Shown here: piece by piece, positions 11,807 through 23,247 of the stretch
Layout of the letters: each line of letters begins with the position of its first letter
Position numbering within the stretch: position 1 is the stretch's first letter
Source of the DNA: Lomentospora prolificans
Taxonomy: Eukaryota > Ascomycota > Sordariomycetes > Microascales > Microascaceae
DNA length: 64,000 nucleotides
Direction of reading: 5' to 3'
NCBI GenBank assembly: GCA_029532625.1
Contig: JARFXM010000007.1
Span: 1,054,001-1,118,000, forward strand
Position numbers and translations under genes: made by a program
Notes under the pieces: generated by a model
The model's database searches: none
What the model saw: only the letters and a program-made list of their open reading frames with translations
What the model was told of the DNA's origin: nothing

Positions 11807-12170
11807 TTGCTGGCTGGCCTGACGAGAGAGCACCCACACCACCACTGGGAGGTGGAAGAGACCTTAGCCGTACCCCGCGAAGCGAAGCCGCCTTCAGCTC
11901 CCGGTAAGCTCACATTGGCAAAAGCTCGCATCGTGCATCACATTGTTGGACAGTTGCCGAAACGGGAGTTCTACCTTACCGCCGAGGGTGCCAATACCAT
12001 TTGGGCACATATCTCTGCGTATCATGAGTTGAGTTTGCCCCATAGACCCCAAGGAGCTGCACTCCGTTGACACGGATCCCGCGAACGTGATCAAGCTAGC
12101 CAGGCTTAATAGAGGTGCTGTCACGTTCTCCACCACCGGCTTTACCTGTGGCAGTTTCGCGGGCGAAATC
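11807..12170 (+). pseudogene. Shikimate-dehydrogenase-domain fragment, probably from the broken repressor
   Basis: On the + strand one frame reads 'APGKLTLAKARIVHHIVGQ', then 'LPKREFYL', and after a corrupted stretch 'AYHELSLPHR'. A shift of frame then gives 'KELHSVDTDPANVIKLAR'. In AROM and QutR proteins the junction into the dehydrogenase domain reads much the same way: an 'APGQL..AEIN' linker, 'LP.R.FYLFG', the HS-SP-HN motif, then 'LGLPH.Y'. The HS-SP-HN motif itself is scrambled here and stops follow. The fragment points the opposite way from the kinase-like remnant at 11547-11097, so the original gene was probably cut by an inversion as well as by point changes. It could instead come from an AROM copy. 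Confidence 0.6.
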
Positions 12171-12441
12171 TATCTCGGAATCAGCCGCTAGGATTGGCTT
12201 TGTGGATACCCTGACGGCCCTAGATGATTCTTCCAAGCTAGATAATCTCCAAATCTAGAGCCCTAAGTGAGAGATTATGGAGAGCACCTCGTGTTGTATG
12301 TACCCCAACCCAACATAATACCCCGCCATCGCACCTCTGTAGCTGGCAATAAAATATCTTGTTCGCCAGGCGCGCAAACTACCTCTACCCACCCACATCC
12401 TCTAACCCCTATCGCGCACCTCCAAGACAACCCAGTCCACC

Positions 12442-13347
12442 ATGTCCCAAGCAAAGACTCTCCATCTCGTAGGCGTCGGTGTAGGCCACTCCATCGCGCC
12501 CCACATGCACAACCACATCGCCAAGTCTCTCGGCCTCCCCTGGACCTTTTACGCAACCGAGTGCGCCACCCTCGACGACCTCCTCGCGCTTGCCCGCGCC
12601 GACACAACCGTTGGCCTCGTAGTGACAATGCCCTACAAAAACGCCATCATCCCGCGACTCGACGCCCTGGATGATCTCTCCGCTACCATCGGCGCCTGCA
12701 ACAACGTCTACCGCGACCCAGTGGATCCCCGCCTTCTCCGCGGAACCAACACCGACTGGCTTGGCATCCAGGGCTGCCTCCTCGAGGCGAAGGCCTACCC
12801 GGCGCCTGTGCCGCACAAGCCTGCCCTCGTCGTCGGCGCGGGAGGGGCCAGCCGCGCGGCGGTGTACGCACTCAGCACCACCTTCAAGTCCTCCGTCATC
12901 TACGTCCTTAATCGCGACGACGGTGAAGTAGCCGCTCTCGTCCGCGACGCCCAGCGCATCCAGCCCCCGCCGAAAATAATACACATTAGGGCAGGTGACG
13001 ACGTCTCAGGCTTCGAATCACCCCTCTACGTCGTCGGCACGGTACCCGACTTCGAGCCCAAGACACCCGCCGAGATTTCGGTGCGGGAGCACCTAGAGGC
13101 GTTTCTTTCGGGTCCGCAAAAGGGCGTGCTGCTCGACATGTGCTTTAAGCCCCGCCGCACGAGAATGATCAAGCTGGCGGAGAGTCTCGGGTGGCATACG
13201 ATTGAGGGGACGCACGTTATTGGACACCAGATTGAGATGCAATGGCGGCTTTGGGCGGGCGAGGAGGCGTTGAAGAAGATGGACCGTGAGGGGGCGTGGA
13301 AGTTGTTGCTTGAGATGGCGGAGAGCAGTCCTGGAATCAATTTTTAG
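12442..13347 (+). CDS. Shikimate/quinate 5-dehydrogenase-like protein
   Basis: This 301-residue single-exon protein has the two-domain plan of the shikimate/quinate dehydrogenase family. The N-terminal substrate domain shows 'GHSIAPHMHN' near residues 15-24 (the second Ser of the usual HSxSP motif is Ala), 'VVTMPYKNA' with the expected catalytic Lys, and 'GTNTDWLGI' with the conserved Asp. The nucleotide-binding domain has the loop 'VVGAGGASRAAVYAL' and then 'VLNRDD'. Acidic residues after Asn-Arg may favour NAD over NADP, which is an inference. The C-terminus keeps 'GHQIEMQWRLW'. In context it would oxidise quinate or shikimate for the neighbouring dehydroquinase and dehydratase. It is convergent with the dehydratase gene, with 176 bp between the stops. 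Substrate choice is not proven by sequence. Confidence 0.88.
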   Translation: MSQAKTLHLVGVGVGHSIAPHMHNHIAKSLGLPWTFYATECATLDDLLALARADTTVGLVVTMPYKNAIIPRLDALDDLSATIGACNNVYRDPVDPRLLRGTNTDWLGIQGCLLEAKAYPAPVPHKPALVVGAGGASRAAVYALSTTFKSSVIYVLNRDDGEVAALVRDAQRIQPPPKIIHIRAGDDVSGFESPLYVVGTVPDFEPKTPAEISVREHLEAFLSGPQKGVLLDMCFKPRRTRMIKLAESLGWHTIEGTHVIGHQIEMQWRLWAGEEALKKMDREGAWKLLLEMAESSPGINF

Positions 13348-13523
13348 TACTAAGTAGAAATATTCAATGCAGGTGAGACCACTACTCAAGATCTCTAAAT
13401 TTCAAGTATTAACTGAATTTTTCGTAAAATCCGATCAAGATTAATTATACCATCTTAATCAACAGTCCCTCGATGGGCAGCGATACTTTAATTCTTTCTA
13501 TGTTAGTAGCATATTACAACATT

Positions 13524-14552
13524 TCAAAACTTCGAATTCAACTCCAACCTCTCTACAAGTTTCTTCCAAGCTTTGATGCCCCGCTGTGCATGCTCCGCTG
13601 GAACATTCTCCCCCTCCTCACTCATAGTCCGCGAAAAGAGCTCCATCGACACAAATCCCGTGTAACCTAACTCGTGTATTAGAACCCGAGCTACATCCTC
13701 CACGGGAAGGTACGCGCCCCGTTCCGTCTCATACATGAATGTCCTCGCATTCCGCGACCAGTTCATGCGCGGCGGGTTCCCCTCGACGTAGAACGGATGG
13801 CCCTCGACGAGGGGCGCCCCCATCCTCTCGGCATCGACGACCTGAATGTAAAACACCTTTGATAGATCAATCTTGGCAAGCCGCTCCAACGAAGCCTTGA
13901 GGTCCTCATCCGCGTTGGGCGTTTTGCCGGTGGGAGAAGCGGGGTCGGCCCATACCCGCCCGGCAATGTTGAAGGTATCGAGGCAGAGCCCAAAGTTCGG
14001 CTTGTCAACCTGGAGCGCAATCTCGTACGATTTCTCCCAAGTGTCGACGTGCGTACTCCAACACAGCGCCTCGTACGCGAACCGTACTGGCGGATCCTCC
14101 TTCAGCCCCAAGTCTGCCAGCTCCCGGAGATCGTCCGCGATGACGTCCATGTCCTCCGTCAACTTGTCCGCAGGTAGGAAATTGGCAGGAATCTGGATCG
14201 TGTCGGTCCGCAGCAGTTTTGCAATCTTAAACCAGAGCTTGATCTTTTCAATGAGGCGCGTGTGTTCCTCACGGTCCAGCAAGCCCTCGTAAAACAAGAA
14301 CGGCTGCAGGCCGAGCACGGTGAGATTTAATCGGTCAAGGGTGGCCCGTATGTGTCTCGCTGCGTCGAGGATCTGGTCGTTGTTGGGGGTTTCGGTGCTG
14401 CTAAGTTTGCGAGCTAGGTAATCAATGTCTTCGTAAAAGATCTCGATACCCTCAAAGCCGGCCTTGGCGGCCTGTATGGCTTTCTCATCAAAGTCGTGCA
14501 GCCAGGCACGGCCGAGCGAGGCGGAGAGGAGGGCAGGGCGGTATTGTGTCAT
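13524..14552 (-). CDS. qutC: 3-Dehydroshikimate dehydratase
   Basis: The enzyme converts 3-dehydroshikimate to protocatechuate, the step that commits quinate and shikimate to aromatic catabolism. The 342-residue product is a sugar-phosphate-isomerase-like TIM barrel without introns. Family hallmarks are an N-terminal 'LGRAWLHDFDEKAI', 'GFEGIEIFYEDI', and the four metal-ligand positions in 'YEALCW' (Glu), 'LDTFNIAGR' (Asp), 'FYIQVVDA' (Gln) and 'VSMELFSR' (Glu), all present. Homologues are qutC in Aspergillus and qa-4 in Neurospora. It faces the dehydrogenase gene tail to tail. No permease or activator gene of the classic cluster follows. Confidence 0.95.
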   Translation of the reverse strand: MTQYRPALLSASLGRAWLHDFDEKAIQAAKAGFEGIEIFYEDIDYLARKLSSTETPNNDQILDAARHIRATLDRLNLTVLGLQPFLFYEGLLDREEHTRLIEKIKLWFKIAKLLRTDTIQIPANFLPADKLTEDMDVIADDLRELADLGLKEDPPVRFAYEALCWSTHVDTWEKSYEIALQVDKPNFGLCLDTFNIAGRVWADPASPTGKTPNADEDLKASLERLAKIDLSKVFYIQVVDAERMGAPLVEGHPFYVEGNPPRMNWSRNARTFMYETERGAYLPVEDVARVLIHELGYTGFVSMELFSRTMSEEGENVPAEHAQRGIKAWKKLVERLELNSKF

Positions 14553-16222
14553 GGTTAGGCGAATGGGTGATTATGAGTAGCAAGTGGTTCCAAAAGTGAG
14601 ATTTGGTGATGCGATGTGCGAGATGCGTGTGTGCGTGCTTTGCAATTTCAACCGCAAAATGAAGAGCAAGTTGACAACGGGAGGTCATGCATCCCTGGCA
14701 ACTGCAAAGAATCTTGGAAACAGCCACATGAACGGGAGGCTTATCCGTGCGAGCGGCGTTCTTGCTCCTTGGAATTGATCCGCCCCACCGCCCTTCTTTC
14801 CCTTTTCGGATAGCTTCGCCGCTCGGCGGGAAAGAGGCGGAAAAGATCTTCTCCGCCTCCAGCTGACAGGGTGAGGGTCAGACAACCGCGCACGTCCATT
14901 CGGGTGATAGGTAATACGGCCCACAATGTACGCGAAACCGAGGTGTTCTGCGGATCCGGAAGAGATTCTTAGCGACATCAATCAATGTGTCGTATGGCGC
15001 ATTCGTTTATTGCTCGAACCAGAAAGAAGGCCCGCCTCATAAGCAGTGTCCAGGCATGGACAGATTAGCTCCTCGTTCAAGTAGTACAGCTATCCAAAAA
15101 AAAAAAAAAAAAAAAAAAAAAAATAGATAGATCTGCTGGTCCACGTCCGTTAGACAGGGGAAACGAGGGCCCATTGCCAGTCGACGGCTCGTATAGTATT
15201 TTTCCGGTATTAAGCACAGATGTTGAGCTGAATTATGAAGGGGTGCGGTATGCCGTTATCGCGGATCGGGACATGGCGCCCCGGTGGTTCGCGCGCGAGA
15301 CGGGGCTCGAGGGTAAGGGAAGACATAGATGCTTCGGGAACTGGGAGGCTCGGCTGGTCCATGATGAATCTTTGATACTTTGAAGTAGATGACGCTTCGA
15401 GATCGTTCGGGGATACATGCTCGCTTATCGCAGGCGGATAACGTATGTTCATCCACGATTGCTGAAGCCGTCGCAAAAAGGTACCAAGTAATCTCGCTTC
15501 CTCGCTGAGTTTTGGCCGATTGCGTTATAATAGATGGTATGAAAAAGAGTCGGGGCTAAAAACGGGATTGATTGAGATCTGGAATGGGATAGCCTTTTCT
15601 GTATGATAGTTTGCAGCTGGCGAACGTTACTCCAATTCCGGCAGCAGAGCCTGCCAGCTTCACTATCATCAAAGCTGCAGGATGTTAATCGCCTCGCGGC
15701 GACAGATTCCCTGATTTCTGCAAACGCCAGGTGAAGATTTAGTTGCTAGAGCGGCAGCTCGTCATTGCCATCTGACGGAATGTCGAGCTCTCGTAACTTC
15801 TCAGGAGTAACCCTCGCAATGGATGCACCTGGAGCTTTTGAGTTCACGTTGGCAGGCTCGGCAGTTGATAAACAACCAGTTAAGTCCACCAGGAGTTCCT
15901 AAGCTAACTCGACTAGATTCATCCCGTCTTCCAATCTATATGGAAGGTTGTTCCGCCTACAGTGCTCTTAAATGACTTTATGTAATTCACGCCAGCTCCC
16001 TATCTCGCCCAAATGGTCAGTTTCCGTGCGGGCAAGCTCGAACCACATTCACCAAGAATAATAAACAGTAGCTAGGCAATAAAACTTTGGTCTATTGAAT
16101 AAGTTATGTTATAGTTCCAACTCATATTAAGCCTAGCATAGATGAACTCATCAACACCTGGCCCTGTGGCTTTCTGACCGAATCTTATCCCCATAATCCA
16201 AAGTGTCTCCAGCGAGTGGTAT
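14553..16222. other. Intergenic region with poly-A run
   Basis: This holds the 5' flank of the dehydratase gene and then sequence without recognisable coding. A run of 28 A lies at 15096-15123. Short frames on both strands have no family resemblance. Confidence 0.5.
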
Positions 16223-16825
16223 TTAAAAGTCCCTCAAAGGGTCACCAAGGAAGTGTCGGAGTGCATCCTCAACGGTGCCAGCATCCTTATAACCCATCTG
16301 CTCAATGAAGTCGACTGCCTTTCCTCCCATTTCGGTGAACATGTTCTCAACAAAACGATGCTATATTTCGATGTCAGCTTATAATGAAATTGACCAAGAG
16401 ATGTACAGTCCAAACTAAAAGCTAACCTGGAAGGGCTTGTTGGACTTGTCGTGGTAAACGAGGAAACGCTTAGTCTTCTCCTTGTTCTGTCCGTATTGGA
16501 AGCTGTCATTGACTTTGAAGGTAAAGTCATTCCCCTCCTCTTTCTGAATCTTCTTAAATTCGTCAAGCTTGCTAGCTTGGACGAAGATGGCACCCTCAGC
16601 GCCACCTAGAGTTGGAATCCGAGTTAATATATGAATCTCCAATCAGTTCAAGGCCAAAGCAGAGATCGACTTACCGGACTTGGCCGTGTACTTGCACACC
16701 CAAAAGGGCTCCTCACGAGACCTCATCATCTGCTGCCACTTGATCGTGACCTTCTTGCCCTTGTCACCGCCGAGGAACTCGGAGGGGACATAGATGGTGT
16801 CGTTTTTCTCAACGAGAGATGGCAT
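16223..16825 (-). CDS. Small charged orphan protein, three exons
   Basis: The exons on the - strand are 16825-16675, 16605-16427 and 16360-16223. The introns (69 and 66 bp) start gtaagt and gttagc and end tag. The joins keep one frame and give 155 residues. The start Met begins 'MPSLVEKNDTIYVPSEFLGG', and the protein ends 'DALRHFLGDPLRDF'. It is rich in Lys, Glu and Phe, with no signal peptide or membrane span, so it is probably a cytosolic globular protein. I do not recognise the family. The clean splice sites and lack of stops make it a credible gene. It stands alone between two intergenic stretches of about 1.7 kb. Confidence 0.75.
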
Positions 16826-18498
16826 TTTACTGGTTGGAGTTGGGAGTAAAGTGGGAAGCGGTGTATCGGGCTGGTTTGCGAGTTGTCCTGGTTGCTGATA
16901 GTAGAAGAAAATGAGAAGATGAAAAGACTGCCGGGCTTCGACGTATTTATATCCTTTCGAGCGCTATTCGATCATCCCATCCCGTTACTCGGAGGAGTCA
17001 GGTTTCCAACTTTTTCATCAATAACCTTTGATCATGGGGAATTGCGAAGAATCTTGGCGTCAAAGGGATATGCACCTCGTAACTGTTATTACCCAATGGT
17101 TGCGAGACATCACAAGCCGTCTCAGCTTCACATTCTCCCTGAACCTAACCTCGTTCGCATATCCCGCTCCTAATTGTAGCGGAAACTAGACGAAGACTCG
17201 TGATATCACCTAATTTGTCAAGTCCAACCTTTCACTTCCTTTACCAAGTGGTGTCTTTCTCTACTTCGGATCAATACAGTGGATGCATGCCCAGCTCTAG
17301 CTTCCAATATTCTATGTGACCATGCTCATATTTGACCACGCGTCGAAAGGGTTGATTCAGGAGTCAGTAAACGAGACGACTATTGGCGAGACTAACTCGA
17401 TATGGCTTAGACTGCCTTTGGCGATGGGCCAATTACGATCGAAGTTCCAGTGGCGCCGCCCCCAGTTTGAGAGGACTATTTGTGGCGCACGGGTAACAGG
17501 CTCAGTGGCCATCATTGATGGCACAACCCGACCTAGCTGAGTACTGCCAGAGGGTATGTAAGCCTCTCGAGCCATCTATCGGTCGTCGGTGTTCCCATAT
17601 CCATTTTTGGCCTTACACATACCCGCCCAACCTCACCCTAAAAAGGCCCCTAGCGAATATGCAGGGTCCAGTAGGTCTCATGATGCACCCGTCAAGGTCT
17701 CCGCGAACACTCAGCCAGCCCCTGCAACCTATTCTAGAAGTAAACACGAAGCGGTGAGGGGCCTTTCCATCAGCGGTTTGGGGGCCCTGAGACCTTCTTA
17801 ACCGAGTGTGTTCTCCCGTCGTTTCATCAAATCACAACCCCTGTTTGGGTCGCCAATGTCGATAGACGATGCAGCCATAGCGCCGGGAATGAAGCTCCGT
17901 GGTGGCAATTCAAAAGCTAAATCAACCCCGCGCAGAATCGTTCAGCTGGGGTTTAGGATTGAGGCACGGCCTACGTCGACGCTTATGTCCATATTGAGAA
18001 TATATAGGGAAGCACGGCGTCAATATCAGACCAGTAACGAGGCCGGTCACAACCAAATCCCTTGTGCTTGACAATCGCAACTCTTCGAGTGCTGGGGTTT
18101 GGTTGTGAGGCCAGTTGAATTGTCTTTGCAAAGAATTCGTGAGTGCGTGGAAGAATTCTCAGAAGTTACGCCCGGGGTGGAAGAGGTGAAATGTCGACTA
18201 AGCGTAGCCACCGCATCCAATATTTTCCAAATTTCAGCATCACGATGCATTCTTAGACCTGTGGCCGTGACCTTGTGGGTACAAAACTGCTGAAAGGCAT
18301 CTTCCTCTGCATTACAACCCGGTCTCGGCTCTAACAGAGTGGCAACGGCGTTTTATTATCGTGCCTGTAACCATGAGAACATATGGACAGAGCGGTGAGG
18401 AGCCACGGCTCATTCCTTTAAAGAGCCTTGGTACAGACATACGGTTCGATGGTTTATTTGAGGCCTCCTAAGCACCGTTCTTCTCTATACTTAGCAAA
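16826..18498. other. Intergenic region, no gene seen
   Basis: This lies between the divergent starts of the small orphan gene (-) and the large nine-exon gene (+), so both promoters should be inside. No protein-like frame was recognised. Confidence 0.5.
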
Positions 18499-21400
18499 AT
18501 GTCATTCTGGGACGACCCAGTTTTCGGCGGGACGCAGGCCAGCAGCTCGAATCCCCCACCTCCCAAGTATAAACAATCAGTCGGCGCAGTTGAGCTAACA
18601 GACGAGGAACTTCGTCTATATCAGAAAGAGCCGCCAAAGTTTACAGCTTGGGATGGCTTCTGGGCTGATCCTGTTTTCTCCGGTGTTACAGGCAAGGACG
18701 CCCCCGTCCCCGAGGGTGAAACGCGAGAGTTCTGGAAGTACGAGGTAGACGATTCTGTTTCTCTCAGTTCACTATTTCCGAATCTTTCGTCTTCGGCCTT
18801 TGCGCCGATTACCTTCCGCAAGTCGGCGATTGAGTGGTGGTCGAAGCCCATCGTTGATCAACCGGCGGGACTATACGTCCGGACGGAGATTGAGTTCAAT
18901 GGCTTGCTCGACGAGATCTTCCACGTCTTCAAGGCGTTCCTTGGTGAGGATGCAAAGCCCACGTTGCGACTCTCGGCGTATCTTGGTGTCGCACAGATTC
19001 CAGATGGGTCGTACCAGTTTAGCGGTGTGACCTTTACTGGATCTCTTCTGGGTTTGAGGACTCCCATGCCTCCCGTGATTGAGTTGATAACCATTCTCTC
19101 AGTCGGCGTGGAGCTCACCATCGGAAGGGAAAACTCCTCTATGGACATTGAATCACCGATGTCACCGGCAAAGACTGACTTGATCAGTTGGTCCATCTTT
19201 GGTGATGTGCACATCAACTTCCCTGGTTTGACAGGGCCAATCCTTCTCAACTACAGAACAACAGTCAACAATAACATTCTTCGGTTTGATATGTCCGTTC
19301 CAGGCGACGGAAAATGGCGATGTCCTCTTGGTGTTGAAGCTTTACTGGTAGGATATCAACACCCACCCTTCAAGCGTGGACAAAACCCGACAAGCTAATC
19401 ACATTCCTGTTACCATCCTAGCTTGATGAGGCAAAATTCGTCATCAACATTTCTCTCCCGTCCCCGGCTGAACCCGAGAGTGGTACCTCTCCTACCACTC
19501 CGAGTTCTGGCGGTGAGGGTTCATCATCAAGCTCTGGAAAGCTGAAACAAATACAACCTACGCCGAATCCGCCGGGATTAACGGAGCAAAAGCTTGATAG
19601 CACATCTTACTTTGAAGTTTCTGCAAAATGGATCACGTCTAGCAAGGGGTCTGTAGCGTTGGAAGGAAGGGTGTTCAAAGAGCAACCAGGTTCGTTTTTC
19701 CCTTCCGAGGACGTTGCAATATATCAACCGTTCGTTAATAATTATGGTCAGATCTCTCATATCTCCAGGGTACCCTTGAGGAAGTAACCTGGACTGATAT
19801 TAGAAGAATCTTCTCCGACGTACACAGTCAGGAGCTCCAACCCTCAGAGCATGAAATCACCTGTAGCAAGTTGACCGTTCGGATATCCAAGGCGCAACTG
19901 CTACTCAAAGGAGATTTGAAAATTGATGGAAAAGAAGTGGCTAAAGCTACCATTTCCATCACATCCTCCGGGGTCATCATACGAGCGGAGGCACGCGAGT
20001 TTCCCATTGCCGATGGTTACGTCACCATCAACAATGCTTCCCTCACCTTGATGGTAGGCAGCTCCGTAAAGGAGTCGACTCCCAAGGAGAAGAACAAAGA
20101 GACACCCAACGAAACGAAGAAGGGCTGGTCTGGGGGACTCCAGGTTACCGGTGATATCACTATCAAGGAAGGTATATCCAAGCCTCTAAACATAAAGGTC
20201 TCAGCCGTCGTCGGAAAGCAGGACAAACAGTGGTTCTGGGTTGTGTGTGGAAGGATGGAGTCGGATCTTTCTCTCTCAGGTCTCGTTTCCTCTATTGAGC
20301 CGGATTCGGAGCTTGACGTCCGGCTCAAGTCGCTTTCCCTCGTTGCCTCAAGTGTTGACAACCCAACGTGTTTTGTTGATTCCAATGGATATATTATCAA
20401 GCGAGGTATCATTGTCCTCCCAAAGCTTACCCATTGCACACCGCTAATGAGGACAAAGGCTTCTATCTATGGGCCACTATAGACGCGATTCCCTGCGTAA
20501 AGATGGGAGGGCCCGTGAAGGAGCCTTTGCCCGGAGACACAACGCAGCTAGCCATTGGTTGGCAACCAGGGGCAGCTTGGCCCGATATATCCATCTTCCT
20601 GCCTCGCTCCCTCAAGGTGAGTCTTCGCATACCGAGCGCCGTTGCGAGATCACCAGGCTAACCGATTTGCGATCGTAGATCGACGTGGGACCACGCTTCA
20701 GGTCAAATAGATTCGAGCTACAGGTTGGCCGCGGAAGTCTGCGTTTTGTCGGCGGTTTCCAGATACGCATGGAGGATGAGGCCGAGTGGCTGGAATTCCA
20801 GCTTGCGGCCGATGTCGACGCAATCCATGGAAAGGGAGAACTGTGAGTGTCGAAGGCATCGGGGCGGTTCCAGGAGTGATGATTACTGAAACATTCTTAG
20901 GATATTCAAGGGAAATATCAACAATCCTTTCGGCCTCAGCAAACAAATTACTATCGGTTAGTTCAATCCTTTGATCGTCACATATGAGCTTTTCCACAGC
21001 TGACCATCCTGTACAGGACCCAAGCTCGCCATCGGACTCGATTTCAACTGGGTACAGCTCGCGACGACTGGTCTCCCAATTGGCGGGGGGATCTTGGGAT
21101 CCTTTTACGTCGGCGAAGTAATTCCCGAAAATTCCTATGGGATGGCTCTCTACGTCTGCGAGAATCCCAAGGACATGCTCATCAAGGTCGATGCGCCTTC
21201 CATAGACTACTATAAACTCGCGCAGTTCATCGCGGCTGTCATGGACGAGAAGCTACCAACGCTGGAGATGAAAGTCCTGGAACTCAAGGACGTGCTCATT
21301 TACGCTAGCATGGGCGTGTCCTTTGCGGGGGATTATTACCCGCCCGGCTTCCGCTTCAAAGGGCGGATCATTGCATTCGACCACGAGGCGGGAATGGATT

Positions 21401-23247
21401 GCTCGCTCACGACTGAGGGTTTCCATCTCAAAGCGTGGCTTCAGACCTTTGAACTCGGGCCACTCAAGATTGGCGGCACCATCACCTTTCCCGAAAAGCC
21501 GGGCGTCAGTTTTGCCCTCCTTGAGATGAAGATAAACCTCGGGACGCAAATGTTCCGCCTCAACGGGTTCATCGAGCTCTTTGATTTCAAGGCGTCGATC
21601 GACCTCCACATGCAACTCCTACCGAAGCCGATATTCTACTTCGACTTCCATCTTAAGTGGAGCGACCTCTTTCAGATCGATGCCAAGGCCTTCATGGTCG
21701 ACAACTTGAAGTCAAAGAGCACGGACCTAACCAAGACACTCGCAGCGGCAGATTGGGTCATTGACGTCAGCATCGAGCAGAGGATCATTCAAGAGATGAT
21801 TCAAACGCTGCAGAAAGCCCTACAGGCTCTCCACGAAGCTGCGCAGGCCAAGATCAACAACGCCCAACAGGCGGTGGCCAAGGCCGAGGCAGAGTATAAG
21901 GCTGAAATCTCGCGCAGGCAAGAGGCTCTGGCGGCCGTACGCCTCGTGTACAAGCAGAAGAATGATGCGATCGACGCACAGCTGGATGAATGGGATCGGA
22001 AGACCTCGGCAGGTAAGGCGAGCCGACAAGAGCGAGTCACCAAGGCAAGGCTTGATGAGACCAACAGCGTCAACGACGCACGCCTCGAGAGAGATAGAAA
22101 ACTGGACGAGCAGAAGAACAATGTCAGATCGAAAGAAGGCAATCTCCGAAACAAGCAGGAAGAGGGCCAAAAGGACCAAAACAACGCTCTCTCGCTTCGG
22201 GAACGCAAGAAGCAGGAGTTTATGGCCAAATTTGGAGACGTTGAGCAGAGCATCGAGCGAGCTCGCAACAGGGTCCGCGATGCGGACAGTATGTATACCC
22301 CATGTCTGGATCTGCTATTCAAGACCATATTAGAGGTGCTAACGTACTTTCGTGGTTTATTAGACTCGGTCAATTCAATCGAGCGCGATATACGGAACCT
22401 TAAATGGGAGCTAGATAACTTAAATTTTAGAACATTTTGGCGAGCGCCTGATTTGGTAAAACCCACTCGAATTTTCCCCATTCTCGTTCTTACCCTAACC
22501 GCGTTACAGAGTATTCAAATCGGCGCTCACGGCATAGCCTTGGGAACAGCAAAAGCGGCACTAACTGTTGCCGATCTAGCCCTTCGAGCTGCCCAAGAGA
22601 TTATGAGCTCGGAGCCTTTCAAAGCCCTGAAGGACCTCTGGTATCGAGCCAACGAATCATTCGAGACAATCAAGATCATGGCTGCCAAAGCAGTCCAACA
22701 TGCGCAGGACCAACTCGAGAATGCCAAAAAGTTACTGGAGGCTGCGACCCTTGCGCTTAACGGACAGTACGAGGAGGCGGAAAAGAAGGCGAGGGAGATG
22801 GTCAGAAACGCGGAGACCCTCTACAACGAGTATGCGGAGCAGCAACGTAGGGAAGGCGATAAGCTGAAGCTGCAGCTGGAGGCACTCAAAAATAGTGCGG
22901 ACAGTGCGGCCGTGGCAACTGCTGAGAGCGCGCTTGAAATCGCCAAGAACAACAACATTGCCTTCAAGGCAGCTCAGGCAGGTCTCCAGGCGGTCAAACA
23001 CGTGGAAGGGTCCATCTACAATACCCTTAACGATATGCTCCAGGCGGCAGGCTCCCTCTGCGATATTAGAGTCGCCAAACTAAAGGGAACGCTCACAGCG
23101 CGAAAGCAGGACCAGAAGCCATTCAAGATTTATCTCGAGGGTGTAGTGCTAAAGAACAATTTCAAATTAGACCTGGACTATACGCCTGGCCAGACCACCG
23201 AATTCCTGACGAACATGACGAAGGCCGCCATCAAGGAAATTACATAG
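18499..23247 (+). CDS. Large orphan protein: beta-rich N-terminal part, long coiled-coil C-terminal part
   Basis: Nine exons were joined by eye: 18499-19347, 19422-19689, 19752-20405, 20459-20616, 20679-20842, 20901-20956, 21017-22288, 22364-22455 and 22510-23247. They give 1416 residues. All introns are 53-75 bp with GT/AG ends. The last two are multiples of three without stops, so they could also be read through. The N-terminus carries a motif twice, FWDDPVFGG at residues 3-11 and FWADPVFSG at about 54-62. Residues about 70-950 alternate hydrophobic strands and look beta-rich, with a Ser/Pro linker near 295-335. Residues about 970-1140 are strongly coiled-coil, rich in Ala, Gln, Lys, Glu and Arg. 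A second Ala-rich helical part covers about 1172-1362. There is no signal peptide and no clear membrane span. I do not recognise the family. A structural or filament-like role is only a guess. Confidence 0.8.

Noticed and set aside
9671..14600. Activator (QA-1F/QutA) binding sites in the quinate cluster
   Set aside because: No GGATAA-N4-TTATCC match was seen by eye near the gene starts, so none is annotated.
21801..22481. 226-codon Ser/Leu/Arg-rich frame on the - strand
   Set aside because: It lies opposite the coiled-coil coding region of the large orphan gene and runs across its introns.
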